From an uncultured Paracoccaceae bacterium (lineage in GTDB: Bacteria > Pseudomonadota > Alphaproteobacteria > Rhodobacterales > Rhodobacteraceae): a DNA stretch of 64,000 bases. Position 1 is the stretch's first letter. Every line of letters starts with the position of its first letter. Shown here one piece after another: positions 32,964 to 41,917 of this stretch. Under the pieces are notes generated by a model. That model was not told the DNA's origin, made no database searches, and saw nothing but the letters and a program-made list of their open reading frames with translations. The stretch lies in the NCBI GenBank assembly GCA_938028765.1, contig CALIZF010000015.1:62001-126000 (forward strand), in the 5' to 3' direction. A program made the position numbers and the translations under genes.

Positions 32964-35183
32964 TCAGCGCCCCCGGCGCGTCCGCTGGATGCGCCGGGCC
33001 GGCGCGCGGCGTTTGCCCTGCGCGTGCCGCCCCGCAGGCAGCGGCCGGTCCTCGGTGCCGACCAGTTCGAGCATCAGGCCGCCGGTGACCGGCGCGGCCT
33101 CGACCAGCCGCACCCGCACGCGCTGGCCGAGGCCCAGGGTCAGGCCGCTGTCGGCCCCGACCAGCGCCTGCGCATCGGGGTCGTACCGGAAGAATTCGCG
33201 TCCGATCGACCGCACCGGGATCAGCCCGTCGGCGCCGGTTTCGTCCAGCTTCACGAACAGGCCGAACCGCTGCACGCCCGAGATTCGCCCCGCGAAGGTC
33301 GCGCCCACCCGGTCGGACAGCCAGGCGGCCAGATAGCGGTCGTTCGTGTCGCGCTCGGCCGCCATCGACCGCCGCTCGGCCTCGCTGATCAGCTTTGCGG
33401 TTTCCTCCAACCGGTCGATGTCGTCCCGCGACAGGCCGTCGTCGCCCCAGCCGTGCGCGGTGATCAGGGCGCGGTGCACGATCAGGTCCGAATAGCGGCG
33501 GATCGGCGAGGTGAAATGCGCGTATGCCCGCAGCGCCAGGCCGAAATGGCCGAGGTTGCCGGGCGCGTAGTAAGCCTGCGTCATCGACCGCAGGGTGGTG
33601 ATGTTCAGAAGCTCGTCGAAATCGGTGCCCTCCGCCTGCGCCAGCAGCCGGTTGAGGTGCGCGGTGCGGATCACCTGCCCCTTGGCCAGCGTGAAGCCCG
33701 ACGCCGACGCCACCTCGCGCAGCGCGTCGATCTTGTCTTCCGCAGGCGCCTCGTGCACGCGATAGAGCAGCGGCCGGCGCAGCCGTTCGAGTTCCTCGGC
33801 CGCGGCCACGTTCGCCAACACCATGAACTCCTCGATCAGCCGGTGCGCCTCCAGCCGCTCGCGGAACCCGACCCCCAGCACCCGCCCGTCGTCGCCAAGC
33901 TCGATCCGCCGTTCCGGCAGGTCGAGGTCGAGCGGCTGGCGCTCGGCCCGCGCGCGGACCAGCGCAGCATGGGCGGCGTAGAGCGGGCCGATCACCTCGG
34001 CCGCGAGGGGGGCGGTCGCGGCGTCGGGCGCGCCGTCGGCGGCGGCCTGCACCTGTTCGTAGGACAGCGCCGCCCGGCTTCGCATCAGGCCGCGGGTGAA
34101 GCGCCGCCCGATCAGCCGGCCGCCCGCGTCGATCCGCAGGCAGGCTGCGATGCAGGGCCGGTCCACGCCGGCGTGCAGCGAACAGAGATCGCCCGACAGC
34201 CGGTCGGGCAGCATCGGCACCACGCGGTCGGGGAAGTAGGTCGAATTGCCCCGCGCCCTTGCCTCGCGGTCCAGCGCCGAACCCGGGCGCACGTAATGGG
34301 CGACATCCGCGATCGCCACCCACAGCACATGCCCGCCGGGGTTGCGCGCGGGATCGTCAGGGTGCGCCCAGACCGCGTCGTCGCGGTCGCGCGCGTCGGC
34401 CGGGTCGATGGTCACCAGCGGCAGATGCCGCAGGTCCTCGCGGTCGCCGAGGGGCACCGGTCCGGCCGCCTCGGCCTCGGCCAGCGCCGCGTCGGGAAAG
34501 TCGTCGCGCAGGCCGTGCTGGCGGATGGCGATCAGGCTGACCGAGCGCGGCGCGGTCGGATCGCCGAGGCGCGCGGTGATGCGCGCCCGCGGCAGGCCGA
34601 GCGCCCGGACGCCCGCCGCCTCGCCCTCGACCAGTTCGCCGTCGCGCGCATCCCCGGTCAGGCCGCGCGGGACGATCCATTCGCGGTCCTCGCCCTTGTC
34701 CACCGGGCGGATCCGCCCGCCTTCGGCAGTCTTGCGGAAGATGCCGAGGATCCGCCGCGGGGCCGCGGTGATGCGGCGGATGATCCGCCCCTCGAATCCG
34801 TGTTCCTCGCCCTCGACCGGCGACAGGCGCGCCAGCACCCGGTCGCCCGCGCCGACCGCGGGTTCGCCGGGCCTGCCGACCAGCAGGATCCGCGGCGGCG
34901 GCCCGTCGCCCGGCCATTCCAGCGGGCGGGCGACCATGTCGCCCTGCGCGTCGGGGCCGATGGCCTCGATCACCGTCACGGGCGGCAGGGTTCCGGGGGC
35001 GCGGGCGCGGCGCGCCTTTCGGTCGAGCGTCCCCTCCGCCTCCATCTCGCGCAGGAGGCGCTTGAGCTCGACCTTCGCGGCACCGCGGATGCCGAAGGCG
35101 CGCGCAATGTCGCGGCGGGCGGACTCGCCGGGATGTGCTTGCAGCCAGTCGAGGATTTCGGCGCGCGAGGGAAGACGGTCCAT
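32964..35183 (-). CDS. rnr: Ribonuclease R
   Basis: A 739-aa RNB-family 3'-5' exoribonuclease that degrades structured RNA. An N-terminal winged-helix region (residues 1-65) is followed by cold-shock-like domains. The catalytic RNB domain has the aspartate cluster TIDPADARDRDDAVWA (near residue 265) and later HFTSPIRRYSDLIVHRAL. A C-terminal S1 domain (FAGRISGVQRFGLFVKLDETGADGLIPV, from about 610) and a basic tail complete it. Start ATG 35183. It is one of four RNA-decay enzymes in this window (with rne, pnp and nrnC). Confidence 0.96.
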   Translation of the reverse strand: MDRLPSRAEILDWLQAHPGESARRDIARAFGIRGAAKVELKRLLREMEAEGTLDRKARRARAPGTLPPVTVIEAIGPDAQGDMVARPLEWPGDGPPPRILLVGRPGEPAVGAGDRVLARLSPVEGEEHGFEGRIIRRITAAPRRILGIFRKTAEGGRIRPVDKGEDREWIVPRGLTGDARDGELVEGEAAGVRALGLPRARITARLGDPTAPRSVSLIAIRQHGLRDDFPDAALAEAEAAGPVPLGDREDLRHLPLVTIDPADARDRDDAVWAHPDDPARNPGGHVLWVAIADVAHYVRPGSALDREARARGNSTYFPDRVVPMLPDRLSGDLCSLHAGVDRPCIAACLRIDAGGRLIGRRFTRGLMRSRAALSYEQVQAAADGAPDAATAPLAAEVIGPLYAAHAALVRARAERQPLDLDLPERRIELGDDGRVLGVGFRERLEAHRLIEEFMVLANVAAAEELERLRRPLLYRVHEAPAEDKIDALREVASASGFTLAKGQVIRTAHLNRLLAQAEGTDFDELLNITTLRSMTQAYYAPGNLGHFGLALRAYAHFTSPIRRYSDLIVHRALITAHGWGDDGLSRDDIDRLEETAKLISEAERRSMAAERDTNDRYLAAWLSDRVGATFAGRISGVQRFGLFVKLDETGADGLIPVRSIGREFFRYDPDAQALVGADSGLTLGLGQRVRVRLVEAAPVTGGLMLELVGTEDRPLPAGRHAQGKRRAPARRIQRTRRGR

Positions 35184-35233
35184 GCGTCGCCCCTAGCACG
35201 GGCCGGGCGGCCCGTCACCGGGCGATCGCCCGG

Positions 35234-35594
35234 TCAGGCCACCCGCGCGGCGCGGTCGCGGCACAGGGCGGCATCGGGGCAGCATGCCCTGGCATCCGCA
35301 GCGGTCGCGCCGCCTTCGGCAAAGCGGTGCGCGCAGGTGCGGGCCGCCCCGCCTTGCGCGCAGACCTCCAGCGCCGCGACCGGGCTTGCCCGGTCGCCCT
35401 GAAGATCCGGCCGTCCGAAGGCCGGAAGCCGCGGCGACCCGCGCCACGTGGGCCGTAACGGCGGCGGACATGCGGACGAGGTCGGCCACCTTGGCACGGG
35501 TGAAGCCGATGTCGGCCAGCGCGCAGTCGGACAACCCGTCAATCTCGTCCATTGCGCGAGGCGTTTGCAGAAGGGCGCGCAGGCGATCGAGCAT
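35234..35594 (-). pseudogene. Frameshifted small protein (DUF6455-like)
   Basis: Two overlapping minus-strand frames make sense only when joined. From 35594 the first reads LDRLRALLQTPRAMDEIDGL, then SDCALADIGFTRAKVADLVRM, like DUF1127/DUF6455 N-termini. After about 35425 the other frame reads PDLQGDRASPVAALEVCAQ, then RTCAHRFAEGG, CCPDAALC, a Cys-rich DUF6455-like end stopping at 35234. One extra base near 35420-35430 would explain it. Either a broken gene or a sequencing error; programmed shifting seems unlikely because no slippery run is seen. Confidence 0.6.
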
Positions 35595-35749
35595 GAACCG
35601 GCCCACGCGTCGATGACAAAGCGCGACACGGCGGTGCCGACGCCCGCCTTGATTTCGCGCAACCGGCCGGTCGCGCTGCGCCCTGCTGCCGCCTTGCGCC
35701 GGCGGGCCGGCCCCCGCTATCGTGCCCCCCGCGTCAGAGGATCGCCGTC

Positions 35750-35968
35750 ATGAGCCCCGTCATGCCCCCCCACCCCGCCCCTGAAACCGTCGTCACGTCC
35801 CGCTGGAAGGTCGCCTGCGACGGCGGCGAGGGCGCCCTGGGCCACCCGCGCGTCTGGCTGGTGATCCCCGAGGACCGCGGCTGGGTCGATTGCGGCTACT
35901 GCGACAAGCGGTTCGTCCACGAAAGCGCGGCCGCGGCGCTCGGCCTCGGCGAGAACCGGGCCGCCTGA
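35750..35968 (+). CDS. CHCC-type zinc-finger protein (NDUFS6-like)
   Basis: A 72-aa protein with the zf-CHCC pattern: Cys near residue 23 (VACDGGEG), His near 32 (LGHPRVWL) and CxxC in DCGYCDKRF (near 48-51). Relatives include the mitochondrial complex I accessory subunit NDUFS6, and alphaproteobacterial members accompany NADH dehydrogenase. ATG 35750 has GAGGA at 35737-35741; an in-frame ATG at 35762 is an alternative. Confidence 0.85.
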   Translation: MSPVMPPHPAPETVVTSRWKVACDGGEGALGHPRVWLVIPEDRGWVDCGYCDKRFVHESAAAALGLGENRAA

Positions 35969-36189
35969 CGGCGGGCTGGCCCCGCCCGTTGCGTCCGACC
36001 GCCGGCTGCGCGCGACGAAGGCCGTGCCCGATCGCGGCAGGCCCGTTGCCCCTGCCGCATGGCGCGCGAGGCCGACCGGCAGGCCGAGGGCGGCGGCGGC
36101 GTGGTGATCGGCGACGAACGGCCGCCGCATTGGTAGGTTTGGGGCCTGCGTTCTGCCGCATGGGCGGCAGCAGCCGGGCCGCTGCGTCG

Positions 36190-36219
36190 TTGACAGGGCA
36201 TGCGATCCTCGCGAATCCT
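36190..36219 (+). promoter_or_regulatory. Candidate promoter of the RTX gene
   Basis: TTGACA (36190-36195) is a perfect -35; the -10 at the right distance is weak (GAATCC or AATCCT, 36213-36219). The surrounding 60 bases are unusually AT-rich for this window. Confidence 0.35.
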
Positions 36220-36253
36220 AAACTATTGACTCGAGGCGGGGGAGCGGCGCAGC

Positions 36254-37690
36254 ATGGGTTTCCTGACTTTCAACCCGATCCCGTTGCTTCGTCCATCCCT
36301 TGACCTTGCCGCGATGCGCGCGGGCTTTGCGGCGGTTGCCACAGGCTATCCGGGCGAGAGCATCGCGGCCACGCAGGTCCGATACTTCGATGGCACGGCC
36401 AAGGCGTTCACCGTGTTCGGCGCAGGCTTCACCTTCGCGACGGTCGCCGGCAAGACGGTCGTGACCGGCGGGACGATCACCGGCTTTACCCTGCGCGAGT
36501 TTGGCGTCGATACCGTGCGGATGACCGGCCTTGCCGCCAAGGCCGCCGATGTGTTCGCGCTTCTGCGCGGCGGACAGGGCCCGGCCGCGTTCGATCTGCT
36601 GTTCGGCACCGGCGACAGCCTGTCGAGCGGCAGCGGGGCGGACAGGCTGATCGGGCAGGGCGGAAACGACACGCTATTCGGCTTTACGGGCAATGACCGG
36701 CTTTTCGGCGGCGATGACAGCGATCTCTTGTTTGGGGGTGCCGGGAACGACCTGCTCTGGGGCGATGAGGGAAACGATACATTGCGCGGCGAACCGGGCG
36801 ATGACCGGCTTTTCGGCGGCAATGGCAGCGATCTCTTGTTTGGGGGTGCCGGGAACGACTCGCTCTGGGGCGATGCGGGATACGACACATTGCACGGCGA
36901 AACGGGCGATGATGCGCTTTACGGCGGGATCTGGAACGACGCGCTTTACGGCGGCGACGGGCGGGATGTGCTGTCGGGCGGCGACGGCAACGACGTTCTG
37001 GATGGCGGTCTTGGCGACGACTTCATCGATGGCGGCGCGGGGATCGATAGGCTTGTCTTCGCCGGGACTGCCGGCGCGCGGGTGAACCTCGGGACGCCCC
37101 TTGCGCAGGACACCGGCTATGGGCTGGACACGGTTTGGAACGTCGAGAACGTCATCGGCACGGCGCACGCCGACATTCTGACCGGAAACGCAGGCGCAAA
37201 CGAGTTCGACGGACGCGGCGGGAACGACCGTCTCTTCGGCATGGCCGGTGACGACACGCTTCGCGGCGGCGACGGAAACGACGTGCTGTTCGGCGGCCCT
37301 GGTTTTGACTTCCTCGATGGCGGCGCGGGCAACGACACGCTCATCGGCGGGGGTTCGGGCGACTATTTGCGCGGTGGCCCGGGGGCGGATGTGTTCCGCT
37401 ATCTGGCGCTGTCCGACCGCGGGCCGTGGAACGTGCCCGAGACGATTGCTGATTTCGTGCGGGGGGTGGACCGGATCGATCTGTCGGCTATCGACGCGAA
37501 TCCAAAGCTTGCCGGGAATCAGGCCTTTGAAATCGGCAACGAGATGGCGCCTGGCCGGATATGGGTGGTTCCGGGGAGTGACGGCCAAAACTTCGCGACG
37601 GTGATGGTGTTCGTCGATGACACCACGCCTTACATGTTGATCGAGGTCGACGGCCTGCGGGAGTTGGACGCCAGCGACTTCATCCTCTGA
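36254..37690 (+). CDS. RTX-type calcium-binding protein
   Basis: A 478-aa protein. The N-terminal 115 residues are unassigned. From about 115 to 260 and 300 to 385 it is built of GGxGxDxLxGGxGNDxL nonapeptide repeats that wrap Ca2+ in parallel beta-rolls. The C-terminus (FRYLALSDRG, DFVRGVDRIDLSAIDAN) resembles serralysin/RTX C-terminal regions that carry type I secretion signals. There is no Sec signal. No type I secretion genes are near. No catalytic domain is visible, so role (adhesin, surface layer, enzyme fragment) is unknown. Codons such as TTG, TTT and GGG are commoner than in neighbours, hinting at transfer. It contains a 108-bp tandem duplication. Confidence 0.88.
   Translation: MGFLTFNPIPLLRPSLDLAAMRAGFAAVATGYPGESIAATQVRYFDGTAKAFTVFGAGFTFATVAGKTVVTGGTITGFTLREFGVDTVRMTGLAAKAADVFALLRGGQGPAAFDLLFGTGDSLSSGSGADRLIGQGGNDTLFGFTGNDRLFGGDDSDLLFGGAGNDLLWGDEGNDTLRGEPGDDRLFGGNGSDLLFGGAGNDSLWGDAGYDTLHGETGDDALYGGIWNDALYGGDGRDVLSGGDGNDVLDGGLGDDFIDGGAGIDRLVFAGTAGARVNLGTPLAQDTGYGLDTVWNVENVIGTAHADILTGNAGANEFDGRGGNDRLFGMAGDDTLRGGDGNDVLFGGPGFDFLDGGAGNDTLIGGGSGDYLRGGPGADVFRYLALSDRGPWNVPETIADFVRGVDRIDLSAIDANPKLAGNQAFEIGNEMAPGRIWVVPGSDGQNFATVMVFVDDTTPYMLIEVDGLRELDASDFIL
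36693..36908 (+). repeat. Tandem 108-bp duplication inside the RTX gene
   Basis: Units 36693-36800 and 36801-36908 are nearly identical (ATGACCGGCTTTTCGGCGGC at each start) and encode 36 residues, four RTX nonapeptides, each. A diverged third unit starts at 36909. The near identity indicates recent expansion. Confidence 0.9.
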
Positions 37691-37773
37691 CGTCGGCAAG
37701 ACGCGCTGCCGCAAGGCGTGGCAATCTGCGCGGTGCCGTGGCAAGGACGCGCAGAGCGCGGCGAGGGGCAAGC

Positions 37774-40602
37774 ATGCACGACGGATTCGGCAAGGGCCAC
37801 CACCTGCACCTGATCGACGGGTCGGCATACATCTTCCGCGCCTATCACGCGCTGCCGCCGCTGACGCGGAAATCCGACGGACTGCCCGTCGGCGCGGTGT
37901 CGGGGTTCTGCAACATGATCGCCCGCTACGTCGAGGCGAACGGGTCGTCGAAGGATGCGCCCACCCATGTCGCGGTGATCTTCGACCATTCCGCCAAGAC
38001 CTTCCGCAACGACCTCTACCCCCTCTACAAGGCGCAGCGGCCCGAGCCGCCCGAGGATCTGCGCCCGCAGTTCCCGCTGGTGCGCGAGGCGGCACGCGCC
38101 TTCAACCTCGCCACGATCGAGGTGCAGGATTACGAGGCCGACGACATCATCGCCACCCTCGCCCGCGCCGCGCAGCGCGCGGGCGGGCGCGTCACCATCG
38201 TGTCGTCCGACAAGGATCTGATGCAGCTTGTCGGCGACGGGATCGAGATGTTCGATCCGATGAAGAACCGCCGGATCGGCCGCGACGAGGTGATCGAGAA
38301 GTTCGGCGTCCCGCCCGAGAAGGTGATCGACGTGCAGGCGCTGTCGGGCGACAGCGTGGACAACATTCCCGGCGCGCCGGGCATCGGGCTCAAGACCGCC
38401 GCCCTGCTGATCCAGGACTACGGCGACCTCGACACGCTTCTCGCCCGGGCGGGCGAGATCCGGCAGCCCGCCCGCCGCAAGGCGCTCGAGGACAACGCCG
38501 ACCAGATCCGCCTCAGCCGCGCGCTGGTGACGCTGAAGGACGACGTGGCCCTGCCCGTGACGCTCGACGATCTGGAGGTGCGCAAACCCGATGCCAAGGC
38601 GCTGATGGGGTTCCTCGCGAAGATGGAGTTCCGCACCCTCACCCGCCGCATCGCCGAGCGGCTGGGGATGGAACCGCCCCCGGTGCCCGAGGCGGCCCAT
38701 GCCGCAGACACGCCCGAGCACGCGGCACCCGCCACCGTCGCGGAGGCGCCGATCGACCCCGATGCCTATCAGACGGTGCGCGACATGGCGGCGCTCGACG
38801 CCTGGATCGCGCGGATCCGCGATCGCGGCTGGGTCTGCGTCGATACCGAAACGACCGGCCTTGACGAGATGCGGGCGGACCTCGTCGGGATCGCGCTGGC
38901 GGTGGAACCGGGACAGGCGGCCTACATCCCCGTCGGCCATCGCCGGGGCCCGGACATGTTCGCCGAGGCGGTGGAAGGCCAGCTGCCGATGGACGCGGTT
39001 CTGGCCGCGCTGAAGCCGGTGCTCGAGGACGACGCGATCCTCAAGATCGGGCAGAACCTCAAGTACGACGTCAAGATCCTGGCCCGGCACGGGATCGCCG
39101 TCGCTCCGATCGACGACACGATGCTGATGTCCTATGCGATGCATGCGGGCCTGCACGGCCACGGAATGGACACGCTGTCGGAAACCTACCTCGGCCACGT
39201 TCCCATCCCCATCAGGACGCTGATCGGGTCGGGCAAGGGCCAGATCACCTTCGACCGCACCGACATCGCCGCGGCCACGCGCTATTCGGCCGAGGATGCG
39301 GACGTGACGCTGCGCCTCTGGCGCCGCTTCCGGGCCGAGCTTCCGAAGGCCCGCGTCACCACCGTCTACGAAACGATGGAGCGCCCCATCGTGCCGGTCC
39401 TCGCGGCGATGGAGATGGCGGGGGTGAAGGTGGACCGCGACACCCTGTCGCGCATGTCCGCCGCCTTTGCGCAGTCGATGGCCGGGCTCGAGGCAGAGAT
39501 CCAGGAGATCGCAGGCCGCCCCTTCAACGTCGGCAGCCCCAAGCAGCTGGGCGAGATCCTGTTCGACGAGCTGGGCCTGCCCGGCGGGCAGAAGGGCAAG
39601 ACGGGCGCCTGGGGCACCGGGGCGGATGTCCTCGAGGACATCGCGACGCTCGAGGACACGCACCCGCAGGGCGCGCGCCTCGCCGCGCGGGTGCTCGACT
39701 GGCGGCAAATCGCCAAGCTGAAATCGACCTATACCGACGCGCTGCAGGACCACATCAACCCCGACACCGGCCGGGTGCACACGTCCTATTCGATCGCGGG
39801 GGCCGCCACCGGGCGGCTGGCCTCGACCGACCCCAACCTGCAGAACATCCCCATCCGCACCGAGGAGGGGCGGCGCATCCGGCAGGCCTTCGTCGCACCG
39901 CCGGGCCGCGTTCTGGTCTCGCTCGACTACAGCCAGATCGAACTGCGCATCCTTGCCCATGTCGCGGGGATCGACGCGCTCAAGCAGGCGTTCCGGCAAG
40001 GTCAGGACATCCACGCCGCCACGGCGTCCGAGATGTTCGGCGTGCCGCTGGCCGAGATGACGCCCGAGATCCGCCGGCGGGCGAAGGCGATCAACTTCGG
40101 CGTGATCTATGGCATCTCGGGCTTCGGGCTGGCGCGAAACCTGCGGATCCCGCGCGACGAGGCGCAGGGGTTCATCGACCGCTACTTCGAACGCTTCCCC
40201 GGTATCCGCGAATACATGGACGAAACGGTGGCCTTCGCGAAGCGCACCGGCTTCGTGCAGACCCTGTTCGGCCGCAAGGTCCACACGCCCGAGATCAACG
40301 CGAAGGGCCCCTCTGCCGGCTTTGCCCGCCGCGCGGCGATCAACGCGCCGATCCAGGGGGCCGCCGCCGACATCATCCGCCGCGCGATGGTGCGCATCCC
40401 GGCGGCGATCGCCGATCTCGACGCCACCATGATCCTGCAGGTTCACGACGAACTGTTGTTCGAGGTGGCCGAGGACGCGGTGGATGCCACCATCGCCGCG
40501 GTGAAGGCCGTGATGGAAGGGGCCGCGCACCCGGCCGTCCGGCTCGATGTGCCGCTGGTGGTCGAGGCGGGCGCAGGCCCGAACTGGGCGGCGGCCCACT
40601 GA
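37774..40602 (+). CDS. polA: DNA polymerase I
   Basis: A 942-aa polymerase for Okazaki-fragment processing and repair. It has a 5'-3' exonuclease domain (LHLIDGSAYIFRAYHALPPL, DYEADDIIATLA, VDNIPGAPGIGLKTAA; residues 1-300). The 3'-5' exonuclease domain is intact, with VDTETTGLDEM (near 353), so proofreading is expected. The polymerase domain has SLDYSQIELRILAH (motif A), RRRAKAINFGVIYGISGFGL-like motif B (near 768) and QVHDELLFEV (motif C). ATG 37774 has GAGGGG upstream; GTG 37738 would add 12 residues. Confidence 0.96.
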   Translation: MHDGFGKGHHLHLIDGSAYIFRAYHALPPLTRKSDGLPVGAVSGFCNMIARYVEANGSSKDAPTHVAVIFDHSAKTFRNDLYPLYKAQRPEPPEDLRPQFPLVREAARAFNLATIEVQDYEADDIIATLARAAQRAGGRVTIVSSDKDLMQLVGDGIEMFDPMKNRRIGRDEVIEKFGVPPEKVIDVQALSGDSVDNIPGAPGIGLKTAALLIQDYGDLDTLLARAGEIRQPARRKALEDNADQIRLSRALVTLKDDVALPVTLDDLEVRKPDAKALMGFLAKMEFRTLTRRIAERLGMEPPPVPEAAHAADTPEHAAPATVAEAPIDPDAYQTVRDMAALDAWIARIRDRGWVCVDTETTGLDEMRADLVGIALAVEPGQAAYIPVGHRRGPDMFAEAVEGQLPMDAVLAALKPVLEDDAILKIGQNLKYDVKILARHGIAVAPIDDTMLMSYAMHAGLHGHGMDTLSETYLGHVPIPIRTLIGSGKGQITFDRTDIAAATRYSAEDADVTLRLWRRFRAELPKARVTTVYETMERPIVPVLAAMEMAGVKVDRDTLSRMSAAFAQSMAGLEAEIQEIAGRPFNVGSPKQLGEILFDELGLPGGQKGKTGAWGTGADVLEDIATLEDTHPQGARLAARVLDWRQIAKLKSTYTDALQDHINPDTGRVHTSYSIAGAATGRLASTDPNLQNIPIRTEEGRRIRQAFVAPPGRVLVSLDYSQIELRILAHVAGIDALKQAFRQGQDIHAATASEMFGVPLAEMTPEIRRRAKAINFGVIYGISGFGLARNLRIPRDEAQGFIDRYFERFPGIREYMDETVAFAKRTGFVQTLFGRKVHTPEINAKGPSAGFARRAAINAPIQGAAADIIRRAMVRIPAAIADLDATMILQVHDELLFEVAEDAVDATIAAVKAVMEGAAHPAVRLDVPLVVEAGAGPNWAAAH

Positions 40603-40937
40603 TTGCGGGCCTGCCTGCGCGCCCGGGCGCGATCGCCGGGCCTGCCCGGACGGCAGACGGCAAGGCCGCCGGGGCGGCCCGGTGCCGCGGGCGCCCGGAA
40701 CGTGTCGGGCCGGCGGTCGCCGCCCGGCGGCGTCGCTGCCGTCCGCGGCGGGCGCGACGAAGGCGCGAGTCTGCCTTAGACCGACCGCATCCTGTCGCCC
40801 GGCGTCCGCGCGCTGCGCCGCACCTCCCGGCGCCCCGCCGCGCGGGGCGCATCGGCGGCGGTCGGGCGCGGGCCTGCCGGGGCGGCGCGCACCCCGGGCG
40901 CCGCCGCGATCAGCGCGCGCCCGGAGCGGGGCCGGCC
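40603..40937. other. Gene-free stretch between polA and qor
   Basis: 335 bases between convergent genes. It includes the perfect 12-base palindrome GCGCCCGGGCGC (40619-40630), possibly part of a polA terminator. No supportable gene or RNA was seen. Confidence 0.5.
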
Positions 40938-41912
40938 TCAGGGGATCAGCACCGTCGCCCCGGTCGTCTCCCGCGCCTCGAGCGCCCGGTGCGCCTCCGC
41001 CACCTGGTCGAGCGGCAGACGCCGGTCGATCACGATGCGCACCGCGCCCGTCACCACGCGGCCGAACAGATGCGCCGCCATCGCCTGGGCATCCTCGTGC
41101 CGCGCGATGTGGGTGAAGAGGGTCGGCCGCGTCACCTTGAGCGAGCCCTTGGCGGCCAGCGTCCCTAGGTTCACGGGCGGCACCGGCCCCGAGGCGTTGC
41201 CGAAAGAGATCATCATGCCAAGCGGCCGCAAGCAGTCGAGCGAGCCGTCCCAGGTCGCCTTGCCGACCGAATCCATCACCACATCCACCCCGCGCCCGCC
41301 GGTCAGCGCGCGCACCCGCGCCGGCCAGTCGGGGTCGCGGTAGTTGACCGCCTCGGCCGCGCCGTGTTCCAGCGCAAGGCGGCATTTCTCGGCCGAACCC
41401 GCGGTCGCGATCAGGCGAATCCCTTCGGCCCGTGCCCACTGGCAGGCGATCAGACCGACGCCCCCGGCGGCAGCGTGGAACAGCACCGTGTCGCCCGGCT
41501 TCAGGTCCACCGTGCGGTGGAAGAGGTAGACGACCGTCAGCCCCTTCAGCATCATCGCCGCGCCCTCCTCGAACGGGATGGCGGCAGGCAGCGGGCAGAC
41601 CTGGGCCGCGGGCATCACCCGTGCCTCGCAATAGGCGCCGGGGGGCTGGGCGGCATAGGCCGCGCGCATCCCGGGCGCGAGGTGCGTCACGCCCTCGCCC
41701 ACCGCCTCGATGACGCCCGCCGCCTCCATCCCCAGGGCCGCGGGCAGCGCCATCGGGTAGAGGCCCGACCGCTGGTAGACGTCGATGAAGTTCAGCCCCA
41801 CCGCCTCGTGGCGGATGCGCACCTGCCCGGGGCCGGGGTCGCCCACGGGGCGGTCCTCGATTTCCAGCACCTCAGGGCCGCCGTGGGCCCGGATCACGAC
41901 CGTCCTTGCCAT
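40938..41912 (-). CDS. qor: Quinone oxidoreductase (zeta-crystallin-like MDR)
   Basis: A 324-aa NADPH:quinone oxidoreductase family protein. Family text: RIRHEAVGLNFIDVYQRSGLYP, ALGMEAAGVIEAVGEGV, the nucleotide-binding VLFHAAAGGVGLIACQWAR (near residue 148) and DVVMDSVGKATW. There are no zinc ligands. ATG 41912 is 8 bases after AAGGA; ATG 41921 overlaps the stop of matB (ATGA) and is equally possible. Either way it is translationally coupled to the malonyl-CoA synthetase gene. Physiological substrate unknown. Confidence 0.92.
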   Translation of the reverse strand: MARTVVIRAHGGPEVLEIEDRPVGDPGPGQVRIRHEAVGLNFIDVYQRSGLYPMALPAALGMEAAGVIEAVGEGVTHLAPGMRAAYAAQPPGAYCEARVMPAAQVCPLPAAIPFEEGAAMMLKGLTVVYLFHRTVDLKPGDTVLFHAAAGGVGLIACQWARAEGIRLIATAGSAEKCRLALEHGAAEAVNYRDPDWPARVRALTGGRGVDVVMDSVGKATWDGSLDCLRPLGMMISFGNASGPVPPVNLGTLAAKGSLKVTRPTLFTHIARHEDAQAMAAHLFGRVVTGAVRIVIDRRLPLDQVAEAHRALEARETTGATVLIP

Positions 41913-41917
41913 CTCGG

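Noticed and set aside
37630-41631. A 1333-codon minus-strand frame opposite polA
   Set aside because: Long stop-free antisense frames are normal opposite GC-rich genes; polA on the plus strand has every expected motif.
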